DNA of 39,721 bases from Bacillota bacterium. Lineage in GTDB: Bacteria > Bacillota > Sulfobacillia > Sulfobacillales > Sulfobacillaceae. Numbering within the stretch: the stretch's first letter is position 1; every line of letters begins with the position of its first letter. The notes below the pieces were generated by a model. That model searched no databases. It was not told the DNA's origin and worked only from the letters and a program-made list of their open reading frames with translations. Both the position numbers and the translations under genes were made by a program. The DNA is taken from positions 1-39,721 of the forward strand of contig JAKADO010000019.1 of assembly GCA_021820485.1 (NCBI GenBank), given 5' to 3'. Positions 25,250-33,602 of the stretch are shown here, in pieces.

Positions 25250-25963
25250 CTACAGCATCGTCTGGTGGGATTCCATGGACTGTTCGCGCCAGCGGTAGCC
25301 CACGCCACGGACTGTTTCGATATAGCGGGGATGCTCGGGCGAATCTTGAAGCTTTCGCCGCAGCCGACCGATTTCCACATCCACCGCGCGGTCGCATGCA
25401 TCGCCGGAATCGCCCCAAATATGGTCCAGTAGGGCGTCCCGGGTCCAGACACGCCCTGGTTGCCGAGCCAACTGCATCAAGAGTTCAAATTCCAGCGCGG
25501 TGAGTTCGATCTCGCGGTTGCCCTGGCGAACACTGCGCCGTGCCACGTCCAAGACCAAGTCGTGGCGATACAGCTCCATGGTCTGGGTCTCCAGACTCGC
25601 CCGACGATGCAAGGCCTGGCATCGAGCCAGCACTTGGCCCGGGCTAATTGGCTTGGCGGCGCAATCGTCCGCGCCCGCGTCGAGCGCCCGTATGACGTCC
25701 GCTTCGCGACCCGGCCTGGTCAACACGAGCAGCGGCACGGTGCCATGACGGCGGATCGCCTGAATCGCGTCAATCCCTTCGCTGTCCGGAAGACGCCACC
25801 CTAGGATGACAACCTGCGGGACCCACTCTGGCAACCGCTGCAAGCCCTCCTTCAAGGTCTTGGCATGATGCACGTCCCAGCCCCATGGCTCCCCATAGGC
25901 CACAACCAGCTCTTCAAGTTCCGGATCGTCATCAATTAAGAGAAGATGCTTGCCCTCCTCCAT
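25250..25963 (-). CDS. OmpR/PhoB-type response regulator with Gly at the phosphoacceptor site
   Basis: A 237-residue two-domain protein. The receiver has the acidic pair Asp12-Asp13 (LLIDDDPE), the switch threonine Thr82 (LLVLTRPG) and Lys104 (CAAKPIS). The normal phosphorylated aspartate of 'LD.mLP..dG' is glycine: VVILGWRLPDSEG, Gly55, read directly from the codon GGG. The C-terminal winged helix is complete, with ELTALEFELLMQLARQPGRVWTRDALLDHIWG and YIETVRGVGYRW. It should bind DNA but cannot be phosphorylated conventionally; such regulators usually work constitutively or respond to other ligands. GGAGGG precedes the ATG. No histidine kinase gene is nearby. A terminator follows. Confidence 0.85.
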   Translation of the reverse strand: MEEGKHLLLIDDDPELEELVVAYGEPWGWDVHHAKTLKEGLQRLPEWVPQVVILGWRLPDSEGIDAIQAIRRHGTVPLLVLTRPGREADVIRALDAGADDCAAKPISPGQVLARCQALHRRASLETQTMELYRHDLVLDVARRSVRQGNREIELTALEFELLMQLARQPGRVWTRDALLDHIWGDSGDACDRAVDVEIGRLRRKLQDSPEHPRYIETVRGVGYRWREQSMESHQTML

Positions 25964-26047
25964 GGGAACTCACCCTCCACACTCTGCCGCATGCGGCAAA
26001 TCACGGCCAGATAGGCTGAAAGCCGGCATGCGGTCCCGTCGTTCTTA

Positions 26048-26281
26048 TTAGTCCCGCAGGTGGGCTCGCAACTCTTCGTAATCGTCGGGAGTGATTTCGC
26101 CCCGAGCCAGCCTAAACTTCAGTTCCTCTTGCGGGGTAGGCGGCAGGCTGGCACGGACACGGTCACGGCCGGCCATACCCCCAACCCGCACCAGCAATCC
26201 GACAACAATCGCCATGAGCAAAAGCCCGCCGGCCCCCATCATCCATCCGAATCCGTGGCCAACGCCAAAACCCATCATCAT
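26048..26281 (-). CDS. SHOCT-domain membrane protein
   Basis: A 77-residue protein. A glycine- and methionine-rich start (MMMGFGVGHGFGWMMG) leads into one membrane segment (GGLLLMAIVVGLLVRVG), then a polar linker and a C-terminal SHOCT motif, LKFRLARGEITPDDYEELRAHL. SHOCT motifs are short helical pairs thought to mediate oligomerisation, found on many small membrane proteins in metal- or redox-rich contexts. The ATG at 26281 has GGGAGG about eight bases upstream. It lies 84 bases upstream of the response regulator on the same strand and may share its transcript. Confidence 0.75.
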   Translation of the reverse strand: MMMGFGVGHGFGWMMGAGGLLLMAIVVGLLVRVGGMAGRDRVRASLPPTPQEELKFRLARGEITPDDYEELRAHLRD

Positions 26282-26413
26282 TAGCTCCGCCTCCCTTGCG
26301 TACCTCATGCGCGGCGCACCAGCTGGGATTCTCTAGCTCAACACTATCGCGATCCCCGCCCCTCGACGAGGCCTAATCGATCCTGAATTCGAGGACCGTT
26401 CGATCCCAGGAAG

Positions 26414-26439
26414 AAGCCCCCGAAGATCCCCGGAGGCTT
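26414..26439 (-). terminator. Possible terminator after the 83-residue hypothetical gene
   Basis: AAGCCCCCG and CGGAGGCTT pair over nine positions with one mismatch around an eight-base loop. On the minus strand it is followed by CTTCCT rather than a clean T-run, so it is tentative. Confidence 0.4.
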
Positions 26440-26464
26440 GGGCGACATCTCAAAACATCCTCCG

Positions 26465-26716
26465 TCAATGGGCATCCTTGGCCTTTCGCACGATTCGCCG
26501 AAAGACGGCGTACTGGTCCCCGAGATCGCGATATACCGACAAGAGGTCCTCGTCGTCTACAGCCGCGGATTCCAAATGACGGGTAGCCCGCAACGGCAAT
26601 CCGTGCGCGATCCGGTAAATGATGGGGGTCAGTCCGGTCGTATTCTCCCAATAGAGATCGAGGCGATAATGCAACGGCACCTCCAACCGATCGTGATCTT
26701 GGGTGTGGTCCACCAT
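26465..26716 (-). CDS. Hypothetical 83-residue protein
   Basis: A small acidic, soluble protein: it starts MVDHTQDHDRLEVPLHYRLD and ends VYRDLGDQYAVFRRIVRKAK. There are no membrane segments and no recognisable motif. GAAGGAGAG sits six bases before the ATG at 26716, so translation is plausible; the open frame upstream of that ATG has no such site. The surrounding genes are stress proteins, so expression under similar conditions is possible. I do not recognise the family. Confidence 0.5.
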   Translation of the reverse strand: MVDHTQDHDRLEVPLHYRLDLYWENTTGLTPIIYRIAHGLPLRATRHLESAAVDDEDLLSVYRDLGDQYAVFRRIVRKAKDAH

Positions 26717-26844
26717 GGCAATCTCTCCTTCGCGCGTTCCTCTGGCGGGGCAGAACTGCGTCTTTAGCTCTACACTCGCACCGGAACGTGTCAAAAGAAC
26801 AACACGTCGGTAACAAAACGGTAACCATTATCACCACAGCACGC

Positions 26845-26880
26845 AAAAAACGCGCTGCCGGCTTTTTACATCGGCAGCGC
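26845..26880 (-). terminator. Strong terminator after the third USP gene
   Basis: GCGCTGCCG and CGGCAGCGC form a perfect nine-base-pair stem with an 11-base loop, followed on the minus strand by GTTTTTT. It lies 37 bases past the stop codon. Confidence 0.85.
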
Positions 26881-26916
26881 CTTGGGACCCATAGCAATAG
26901 AGAAGGAAGTGGAAAG

Positions 26917-27369
26917 TCAGCTCACAATGGTCACCGGCACTGGAGAACGCTGAAGCACGCCGAACGAGACGCTGCCCATCAGGTTGCCCAAAGCGGAATG
27001 TCCACGACGCCCCATGACAATCAAGTCCACATGGTGCGCTTTGGCATACTCCACCAACGCGCGGGCTGGCTGACCCACTAGTACCTCTTGATGGGTTGGC
27101 TGACATTGGACCAACTGGCCACGCGTTTCCTCCAGAATGCTTTTCGCCGCCTCCCGTTCTTCGTCCATGACTTCCTGGTAGGTTTTCTGGTAGATGTCCG
27201 CATCGATTACATAACCGCTCGCCCCAGTCCATGCCAGGCTCGGCGGTGAAATCACAGTCGCCACAGTAATCTCCGCGGATTCAGGGCTTACCCATCGGTC
27301 GAGCCATTCAGCAGCCGCCAACGCCTCAGGCGACCCATCAGTCGCTAACAAAATGGACATCGCATTCAT
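26917..27369 (-). CDS. Universal stress protein (third copy)
   Basis: A 150-residue UspA-fold protein, closest in style to the 24372 copy: MSILLATDGSPEALAAAEWL at the start, then VDLIVMGRRGHSALGNLMGSVSFGVLQRSPVPVTIVS at the end with the GxxG-x8-GS loop. It differs in having a longer middle (IDADIYQKTYQEVMDEEREAAKSI), as in larger single-domain USPs. The ATG follows a G-rich site (GAGGGGGATGAGAG). It is transcribed away from the VIT1 gene, alone, and ends at a strong terminator. Confidence 0.85.
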   Translation of the reverse strand: MNAMSILLATDGSPEALAAAEWLDRWVSPESAEITVATVISPPSLAWTGASGYVIDADIYQKTYQEVMDEEREAAKSILEETRGQLVQCQPTHQEVLVGQPARALVEYAKAHHVDLIVMGRRGHSALGNLMGSVSFGVLQRSPVPVTIVS

Positions 27370-27540
27370 CTCTCATCCCCCTCTCGATCCTTTCAGAAAG
27401 AAGCGTACTGTCGCGGCCGGTCCTTACCATCTGCCACACGGTCCTGCTTTCGACGGCCGTAAGGCCCAAAGTCATGCAAATTCGTTGGCCCAGCACGCGG
27501 CCGTCGACCTCAATCGAGAATGAGTATTAATGTTGTTAAC

Positions 27541-27570
27541 ATGACGGGACAAGGCTCGGGTTTCTATACT
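27541..27570 (+). promoter_or_regulatory. Promoter of the VIT1-like gene
   Basis: ATGACG (27541-27546, four of six matches to TTGACA), 18 bases, TATACT (27565-27570, five of six). It ends about 22 bases before the ATG at 27593. Confidence 0.5.
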
Positions 27571-27592
27571 CATGGAAAAGGAGGTCCTCATC

Positions 27593-28306
27593 ATGGTTCC
27601 ATCTCCCGAGGCCCGAACTGCGGCAATTTCCAAGGGCGCAACGCGCGGCGCCCTCCGCGAAGTCGTATTCGGCGTCAACGATGGCTTAATCTCAATAACC
27701 GGGTTGGTGGTGGGTGTGGCGTCGTCGCAAATGACCGCGCACCAAGTGCTGCTGGCTGGCCTCGCGGCCACGACGGCAGCCGTGGTGGCCATGGGCCTTG
27801 GCGCCTATCTTTCCACCGCGGCGCAAAACCAATACTTGTTGGCCGAACGTGATCGTGAGTACCAAGCTATTCAATCCAATCCGCAGGAAAAGCAACAGCA
27901 AGTAGCCTGGCACTATCAGCAGCAGGGCATGGCGTCTGACCTGGCCGCTCAGATGACCCGCTACACCGTATCAGACCGCCAACGTTGGGTCTCCTTTCTC
28001 GTCAAGGAAGAAGTTGGCGCGAGCCTTGACCATTTGGACAGTCCTTGGACATCCGCACTCCTCATGGCCATTGCGGTATTGATTGGATCCCTGGCCCCCA
28101 TCGTCCCCTTTCTTGTCTCCACCCAAGTGGCCAACGCGTTGCCATGGTCCATCGGATTGGCCATGGTGACTGCATTTGCCTTGGGCGCGGTGAAGGCCCG
28201 CGTGACAGACGCCAACCCCTGGCGCAGCGGTCTGCAGTTTGTCATCGTGGCGGCCATCGCTGTCGTGGTTGGCATTATTGCTGGCCGCTTGTTTCATTCG
28301 CTTTAG
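27593..28306 (+). CDS. VIT1/CCC1-family metal transporter
   Basis: A 237-residue membrane protein of the VIT1/CCC1 family (Fe(II)/Mn(II) transport). It begins with LREVVFGVNDGLISITGLVVGVASS, the family's conserved first segment with the NDG metal-site loop. Hydrophobic segments follow at about 52-74, and three more lie in the C-terminal third (SALLMAIAVLIGSLAPIVPF, SIGLAMVTAFALGAVKARV, FVIVAAIAVVVGIIAGRL). A cytosolic helical middle region rich in Gln and Glu (QQQVAWHYQQQGM) is the metal-binding domain position. Export of surplus iron or manganese is the usual role. AAAAGGAGGT precedes the ATG at 27593; the ATG seven codons earlier overlaps it. Confidence 0.87.
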   Translation: MVPSPEARTAAISKGATRGALREVVFGVNDGLISITGLVVGVASSQMTAHQVLLAGLAATTAAVVAMGLGAYLSTAAQNQYLLAERDREYQAIQSNPQEKQQQVAWHYQQQGMASDLAAQMTRYTVSDRQRWVSFLVKEEVGASLDHLDSPWTSALLMAIAVLIGSLAPIVPFLVSTQVANALPWSIGLAMVTAFALGAVKARVTDANPWRSGLQFVIVAAIAVVVGIIAGRLFHSL

Positions 28307-28735
28307 CGTCATATGGAGCGAAAAGCTCCATTAAAGCGTCTCGGAATTGGTGCGCATCGCGCAAAAGCCAGTTCCGTTCCCTAGGGCACGAGAATGTGTG
28401 TCCTAGGGAGCGCTGACGTTTCCACCGGAGAACTTTACGCCGCATAACGCAGACCTCGGCCCGCAATCCCGTACGTTTCAGGAGCATTGGCGGCCGACGT
28501 GGGAAGGCGCTTCGCCACTCCCCGTTACGGTCTCAATGGGTCCGGATTCGAGGGTCGAACGGCCCCTCTCACAAAGGCAGTCAGCCCCGCGAAGACGGAC
28601 ATCCGTCACGCCAACAGGTGAAATTTGAGGCCATGCGACCTGGCGCGTTTAGGCCATCTGCCCACTTCTTTTCCAATCCCGATGGGCGACAATGACGTTG
28701 CAATCAATGATGGTTTAGGAAAGGAAGTGCCGAAG
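28307..28735. other. Gene-free region with strong hairpins, 429 bases
   Basis: No supportable gene. ATGGAGC/GCTCCAT (28313-28331) is a seven-base-pair hairpin just after the VIT1 stop. TCCCTAGGGCAC (28378-28389) and GTGTCCTAGGGA (28398-28409) form a 12-base-pair stem with one G-U pair and an eight-base loop. GGCCATGCGAC and other short stems follow. The region precedes a DUF981 gene on the same strand and could be a leader, a small RNA or a pair of terminators. Confidence 0.4.
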
Positions 28736-29323
28736 ATGTTCCAAGACTTCATTGCCGTCATGCTCATCAACCTCGCGGCGGGATTAGCGCTGCTGGCCCA
28801 CTACATTTACGTAAACCCTGAAAAAGGCACCCGCAAGAGTTGGGCCGCCGGATTCTTTGCCACCGGATTTCTTGGTCTCCTCACCTCATTCGCTATGATT
28901 GTCATGTGGCCCCTCCCCGGTTCGTACAACGTGGCATTTGGTGAACCGGCCCTGTTGCTTAGCGTAGCCTTCCTCGCAGCGGCCATCACCTTGACGTTTG
29001 AGTGGGAGCCGCTCATCCCGGCGATTTACGGAGCGTTCGGTGGTTTGGCCGCCATTATTGTCGGTATCCGCTTGGCCGATTTGCACATGACGCAAAGCCC
29101 GACCATCGCCATGTTGGGATATGTCACCGCTGGCATTGGCGGCATTCTGGTGATGCCGGCGCTGCAATGGCGAAAGGTCCGCGGCATCGCCATCATAACC
29201 GCTATCATTCTGGGCATCGCGGCCGTCATCTGGGCCATCACGGGCTACGAGGCCATCTGGGGGCACATCGCCGACTTCAGCAAGTGGCTACCTGCCACCA
29301 TGTTGCAGCACACCGGGAAATAA
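28736..29323 (+). CDS. DUF981 membrane protein
   Basis: A 195-residue protein with about seven membrane segments, for example FIAVMLINLAAGLALLAHYI (residues 4-23), WAAGFFATGFLGLLTSFAMIV and IAIITAIILGIAAVIWAITGY. This composition and size fit DUF981, an uncharacterised family of archaeal and acidophile membrane proteins. Charged residues lie only in loops, and no metal or haem motif stands out. The ATG at 28736 follows AAGGAAG at eight bases; longer in-frame options would add an atypical N-terminus. The upstream region is strongly structured and a clear terminator follows. Function unknown. Confidence 0.65.
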   Translation: MFQDFIAVMLINLAAGLALLAHYIYVNPEKGTRKSWAAGFFATGFLGLLTSFAMIVMWPLPGSYNVAFGEPALLLSVAFLAAAITLTFEWEPLIPAIYGAFGGLAAIIVGIRLADLHMTQSPTIAMLGYVTAGIGGILVMPALQWRKVRGIAIITAIILGIAAVIWAITGYEAIWGHIADFSKWLPATMLQHTGK

Positions 29324-29354
29324 CAGATAGCGTGAGAACCCCTTCAACACAGGT

Positions 29355-29389
29355 CTCCGGCGGAGCATATCCCCGCCGGAGCTTTTTTT
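29355..29389 (+). terminator. Strong terminator after the DUF981 gene
   Basis: CTCCGGCGG and CCGCCGGAG form a perfect nine-base-pair stem with a nine-base loop, followed by C and seven T. Confidence 0.9.
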
Positions 29390-29502
29390 CGTTCTCTAGC
29401 CATGTCGGGCATTTCATCCTCATCCCGGCCCAACGCGGAGTCGTGCCATCCCGTGTGATGGCATAAGGATAAGCAAAGACAGCCCCTGGGGGAATTCTCG
29501 CC

Positions 29503-30204
29503 ATGATCTTGGTGATAAGCTTTCTATCCGGCCTCTCCACGCCGCTCGGAGCCCTCGTGATTTTGCGGTTTCGAGCGATGCGTCCGCGGATGCTGAGCTT
29601 CATTCTGGCCTTGGCGTCCGGTGTTATGGTGACGGTGGTCGCCACCGAATTGGTGCCGACGAGCCTTCGCACCGGCGGACTTGCGGCTTTCGCCCTGGGC
29701 TGTGGCTCCGGCGTGCTCGCGATGGCGCTCCTATCCAATGTCTGGCACCCGGCCGACGCGTCTTCTTCGCGACTTCGGCGCACCGGCCAGTCGATTGCGT
29801 TGGCCATCGCCGTGCACGATTTGCCGGAGGGCATGGCCATTGGTGCAGGCCACGCCGTCCATGCCAAACTGGGCCTCATTATGGCGCTGGCCATCGCGTT
29901 GCACAACATGCCCGAAGGCATGAGCATTGCAGCGCCCCTGGCGATGGCCGGTGTCGCACGGCGGAGAATTCTTGGTCTCACCGTGCTGATTAGTGTGATT
30001 ACCCCCCTCGGGACGCTCGTGCCGGTAGTGCTGGGAACCCTCTCGCACGCCGCCAACGCCTTCATCCTCGCGTTTGCCGCAGGCGCCATGCTGTACGTCG
30101 TCGTCCAGGACACCCTCCCCGAATCTTGGAATGCAGGAAGACTGGAAGCTGTCGTAGGTCTCCTCTCCGGAGCGGCGCTGATGGGAAGTCTGGCATCTCT
30201 GTGA
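29503..30204 (+). CDS. ZIP-family metal transporter
   Basis: A 233-residue ZIP transporter. The two signature metal sites are in membrane segments: HDLPEGMAIGAG and, about 35 residues later, HNMPEGMSIAAP (family HNxPEGxAxG). A serine-rich loop (HPADASSSRLR) before the first site is the expected variable cytoplasmic loop. Zinc, iron or manganese uptake is the family role; specificity is not readable. GGGGG sits about ten bases before the ATG. The terminator at 29355 isolates it from the DUF981 gene. Its stop overlaps a GTG that may begin the broken methyltransferase downstream. About eight hydrophobic segments are present. Confidence 0.88.
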   Translation: MILVISFLSGLSTPLGALVILRFRAMRPRMLSFILALASGVMVTVVATELVPTSLRTGGLAAFALGCGSGVLAMALLSNVWHPADASSSRLRRTGQSIALAIAVHDLPEGMAIGAGHAVHAKLGLIMALAIALHNMPEGMSIAAPLAMAGVARRRILGLTVLISVITPLGTLVPVVLGTLSHAANAFILAFAAGAMLYVVVQDTLPESWNAGRLEAVVGLLSGAALMGSLASL

Positions 30205-30890
30205 ATTTGGAGATATCCTTCGGCCGCTGTCTTATGCCAAATGGCGTCTTGCGCGGTGGTTCTCAAAGATTGACAGACTCAGTCGCTGGCACGACATTCT
30301 CACCTGGGGCGAACGGCGCATCCAGCACCGCGGGCTGGACCTTCTCGCCTCACAGCCGGGCGAAAGGATTTTGGAAGTTGGATTCGCCACTGGCTATGCC
30401 CTCGAGATCTTGTCCAACAGCGTGGGGGCCTCGGGTGAAGTGGTTGGGACGACCTTTCCCCTGAGATGGCGCGTCGTGCGCAAACACGGCTCAGACACGC
30501 CTTGTATGGCGGCAACACGCAATTGACCATCGGCGACGCCACAGCACTCCCTTATCAGACCACTATTTTGACCCCGTATTCAGCAGTTTCACTCTGGAAT
30601 TATTCGATACCCCAGAAATTCCGCCCGTACTGGGTGAATGCCGGCGCGTCGTAAAGCCCGGTGGTCGGATCGCCATCGTATCGTTGACCCTCGTTGAGCT
30701 GGAGCCACTAGCATCGAAGGTGTATCGGCTTGCCCATCGTTCCTTGCCCAACGCCGTTGACTGCCGCCCCATCTATGTAGCCCGGTCACTTGAGGAGGCA
30801 TCGTTTCAGATTCAAAAGTCCGACCGCCTCTATGAATGGGGTTTGCCCGTAGACATCATTGTGGCTCCACCCCAGAATTCCATCACATAG
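30201..30890 (+). pseudogene. SAM methyltransferase, frameshifted
   Basis: Fragments in three frames join into one UbiE/class I methyltransferase. The first reads WHDILTWGERRIQHRGLDLL and ERILEVGFATGYALEIL (motif I), ending at GEVVGT. One base is missing before DLSPEMARRAQTRLRHALYG. Another is missing at about 30563, after which FSSFTLELFDTPEIPPVLGE and CRRVVKPGGRIAIVSLT (motif post-III) follow and run to the TAG at 30888. The N-terminal start is unclear: GTG 30201 overlaps the ZIP stop, but the reading frame from there does not join the motif I frame, so a third indel is likely. Real decay or sequencing error. Confidence 0.75.
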
Positions 30891-31097
30891 CCCGTCATCG
30901 GGCTGCCAAAATCCAAGAGTTAGGTGTTTTGGCGCATCAAACGTTCCCAGCTTTGTGCACTGCCTCACGCTATATCGCCATGCTTTCTTCAGCACCAATC
31001 TATCGTGTCGCGGACAAATCTTTATCGGCATGTCTGACCATCGCTCTTCCTTACAGGACATTCCACCGACAAAGGTCGCTTGCCTGCGCCGCGCGAA

Positions 31098-31123
31098 GAG
31101 GCGGAAGCCAGCGCTTCCGCCTC
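31098..31123. terminator. Hairpin after cydB
   Basis: GAGGCGGAAGC and GCTTCCGCCTC form a perfect eleven-base-pair stem with a CAGC loop, 20 bases beyond the cydB stop. No clear T-run on either side, but stem strength and position fit termination for cydB and perhaps the broken methyltransferase. Confidence 0.7.
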
Positions 31124-31142
31124 GAACACGCACGACCCGGCG

Positions 31143-32156
31143 TTAGTAATGGAAGGTGTCTTTCAACGAGACCCGCTTTCGAAACACCCAGTAAGTCCAT
31201 GCCTGATAGGCCAGGACGATGGGGAGCACCGTGACAGCCACGACGGTCATTACCCGCAGACTATACAGGTTTGACGCGGCGTTATAGATGGTCAGCGACC
31301 AATGAGGATTGAGGCTGGATATCATGACGCGCGGGAAGAGCGCCAAGAAGACACTGGCCGTAGACAGCACTATCGTCAGTCCGCCTGCGACGAAGGCCCA
31401 GCCTCGGCGCCGGCCCGGAAGCAAGAAGCGCACCGCAATCATGCTGAGTCCCGCCAAAAGCGGGATAGGCCCCGGATCCACCCCCAACTTGTGGGCAAAG
31501 TTGGCGTAAAAGTAGCTGAGCGCTACAAAGAGAAAGTAGGACACGGTCGCCCACATCCCCACCCGGTAGGCCGTTTGATGGGCCCGCAAGGACAGTTCCT
31601 CGGGCGCTTTCAAGTCCAGATAGAGTGCTCCGTGCAGCAGGAAGAGCAGTACAGCGGCGATGGCGCCCACCAGGGCATACGGATTTAACAGCGTGAAGAA
31701 GGTTCCCACATAGTTCATATGCTGATCAATCGGAACCCCATGGAGCACATTGCCCATCGCAAGTCCCCAGACAATCGGCGGAATGGCGCTGCCTATCACA
31801 ATGAGCGCATCCCAGCGGTTTCGCCACTCGGGACGCCTATCCTTGGATCGGAACTCCAAACCGACGCCGCGAACGATGAGCCCTCCCAACAACAACGCCA
31901 GCCCCAAGTAAAATCCGCTGAATAGCGTGGCGTACCAGTTGGGAAAAGCGGCGAACAATGCGCCGCCGGCGGTGATGAGCCACACTTGGTTGGCATCCCA
32001 GACGGGTCCCATGGTCGCGAGTATGGCGCGGCGCTCCTGATCAGTTTTACCGACGAAGGGGAGCAGCATTCCGACGCCGTAGTCAAATCCTTCAAGAAAC
32101 AGGTAGCCCACAAACAACACCGCAATCAGCACAAACCAGAGCGTAGGCAGTGACAT
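31143..32156 (-). CDS. cydB: Cytochrome bd-type quinol oxidase, subunit II
   Basis: A 337-residue subunit II of the cytochrome bd oxidase, with about eight membrane helices. LPTLWFVLIAVLFVGYLFLEGFDYGVG is the conserved first helix, ending in the acidic GFDYG typical of CydB. VWDANQVWLITAGGALFAAFP is the second conserved block. The later block GRRRGWAFVAGG and the tail WTYWVFRKRVSLKDTFHY fit the family. It accompanies CydA to make the haem-containing complex that reduces oxygen with quinol at the cell membrane. It begins 12 bases after cydA, with GGGGGGA before the ATG, so the two are co-transcribed. Length is normal. Confidence 0.93.
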   Translation of the reverse strand: MSLPTLWFVLIAVLFVGYLFLEGFDYGVGMLLPFVGKTDQERRAILATMGPVWDANQVWLITAGGALFAAFPNWYATLFSGFYLGLALLLGGLIVRGVGLEFRSKDRRPEWRNRWDALIVIGSAIPPIVWGLAMGNVLHGVPIDQHMNYVGTFFTLLNPYALVGAIAAVLLFLLHGALYLDLKAPEELSLRAHQTAYRVGMWATVSYFLFVALSYFYANFAHKLGVDPGPIPLLAGLSMIAVRFLLPGRRRGWAFVAGGLTIVLSTASVFLALFPRVMISSLNPHWSLTIYNAASNLYSLRVMTVVAVTVLPIVLAYQAWTYWVFRKRVSLKDTFHY

Positions 32157-32168
32157 GGCGATCCCCCC

Positions 32169-33563
32169 TTACAATTCGCCGAGGCTCGAAAGCCCGGCAT
32201 TTGTGGAAACGGCTTCATGGTCCTGAGGCTCCGGTCCGATGCGGATGAACTTCAGCAAAAGGCGCACTTCAATCACGCCCAAGGTCGCATAAAGGAGCGC
32301 AAAGCCGATGAGGGTGATCGCCACGTCGGCCATAGAGACAGTCGGGGACACCGCTTGGGCTGTCTTTTGCAATCCAAACACGATCCAAGGCTGACGCCCC
32401 ACTTCTGTCATGATCCATCCCATGATGTTGGCGAGCGACGGCAGTCCAATCGACCAGATCATGATTTTCAAGTAGCGCGGCCGCTCCAAGAGGCGCTTCC
32501 GGTACAGCAAGAAAAGGCCCCAGATGGCTACCACCACCATGAGAGTCCCGAGGAGAATCATCAGTCGGAAACTCCAATAGGTGACCAGCACCGGCGGTAC
32601 GTAGTTCCCTGGACCGTACAGATGGGTATAGAGGCGCTGAATCTCAGCGATGCCTTGCACGCGTCCGGTCAGCCGGTTGTATGCCAAAAGTGACAGCATG
32701 GATGGGATCGAAATCGAGAACCAGGTGTGATGCGTCGCGGGGTTGAAGAGCGAGATGATGCTCCACGCGGCATGTAGAGCGCTTGTGTGCCACAGCGCTT
32801 CGGACGCGGCCATCTTCATCGGTTGGGCGGCAATAAGATGCTGAGCTTGCTCATGCCCGATAGCCACAACCAACACGCTGCCCACCGCGGCCACCACCAG
32901 GGCAATGCGGAACGGCGGCAGAAACCAGTCCCGGTACTCCTTTTTAAAGAGGAGAAAGTAGGCGCTGATGCTCGCGATAAAAAAAGCTCCGGTCGTCAGG
33001 GCGGCGGCTTCAACATGGGGAAACTCGACCCATAGCTGAGGGTTTCCCAGCAGTGCGAAGAAATTGGTCATTTCTGCATGGCCGTTGACGATTTTGTACC
33101 CTACCGGCTCCTGCATGAACGAATTGGCCGTCAGGATCCAGAATGCGGAAAGGCTTGTCCCGATAGCGACTAGCCACATTGACCAGGCGTGCATGCGGGG
33201 AGATAGGCGGTCCCACCCGAACACCCACACGCCGATGAAGGTCGATTCCAGGAAAAAAGCCGCCAGGGCCTCAACCGCCAGCGGTGCCCCAAACACGTCC
33301 CCGACGAAGCGAGAGTAATCGGACCAGTTCATGCCAAACTGAAACTCCTGGAAAATTCCGGTTACCACGCCGACGGCAAAATTAATGAGGAAAAGGCGGC
33401 CGAAAAAGTCAATGACCTTCCTGTCCTCAGGTTTACGCGTTTTCCAGTAGCGGGTTTCCAAAATTGCCAAGAGAAAGGCCAGCCCGATGGTAATGGGAAC
33501 AAAAATAAAGTGGTACACCGTCATGACGCCAAATTGCAGACGGGCCAGGCCCTCACCAGTCAT
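32169..33563 (-). CDS. cydA: Cytochrome bd-type quinol oxidase, subunit I
   Basis: A 464-residue subunit I with about nine helices. Haem ligands by position: His18 (VYHF; haem b595 in the E. coli numbering), His183 (FPHVEAAAL) and Met335 (SFRLM) for b558. Glu98 and Glu106 (VEALAAFFLES) match the conserved pair near the oxygen site. GRQPW at 389-393 is the family signature. The quinone-binding Q loop (GHEQAQHLIAAQPMKMAASEALW region) is short, as in Gram-positive bd oxidases. AAGGAGGGGG precedes the ATG. The 5' leader contains a strong hairpin, and the divergent cydDC genes lie 301 bases away. Confidence 0.95.
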   Translation of the reverse strand: MTGEGLARLQFGVMTVYHFIFVPITIGLAFLLAILETRYWKTRKPEDRKVIDFFGRLFLINFAVGVVTGIFQEFQFGMNWSDYSRFVGDVFGAPLAVEALAAFFLESTFIGVWVFGWDRLSPRMHAWSMWLVAIGTSLSAFWILTANSFMQEPVGYKIVNGHAEMTNFFALLGNPQLWVEFPHVEAAALTTGAFFIASISAYFLLFKKEYRDWFLPPFRIALVVAAVGSVLVVAIGHEQAQHLIAAQPMKMAASEALWHTSALHAAWSIISLFNPATHHTWFSISIPSMLSLLAYNRLTGRVQGIAEIQRLYTHLYGPGNYVPPVLVTYWSFRLMILLGTLMVVVAIWGLFLLYRKRLLERPRYLKIMIWSIGLPSLANIMGWIMTEVGRQPWIVFGLQKTAQAVSPTVSMADVAITLIGFALLYATLGVIEVRLLLKFIRIGPEPQDHEAVSTNAGLSSLGEL

Positions 33564-33584
33564 GATGTCCCCCTCCTTAAAAGG

Positions 33585-33602
33585 CCGCGGGTACCCCCGC
33601 GG
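33585..33602 (-). promoter_or_regulatory. Hairpin in the cydA leader
   Basis: CCGCGGG and CCCGCGG form a perfect seven-base-pair stem with a four-base loop, 22 bases before the cydA start. On the minus strand it is followed by CCTTTTAAGGAGG, so the hairpin is next to the ribosome-binding site with a short T-run. It could act as an attenuator-like or translational control element. Confidence 0.45.

Noticed and set aside
24802..25452. 216-codon minus-strand open frame
   Set aside because: It spans a terminator and the antisense of the small membrane gene and overlaps the response regulator in a different frame.
27516..27534. Possible Fur-type box before the VIT1 gene
   Set aside because: Only about 11 of 19 positions fit the consensus; too weak to call.
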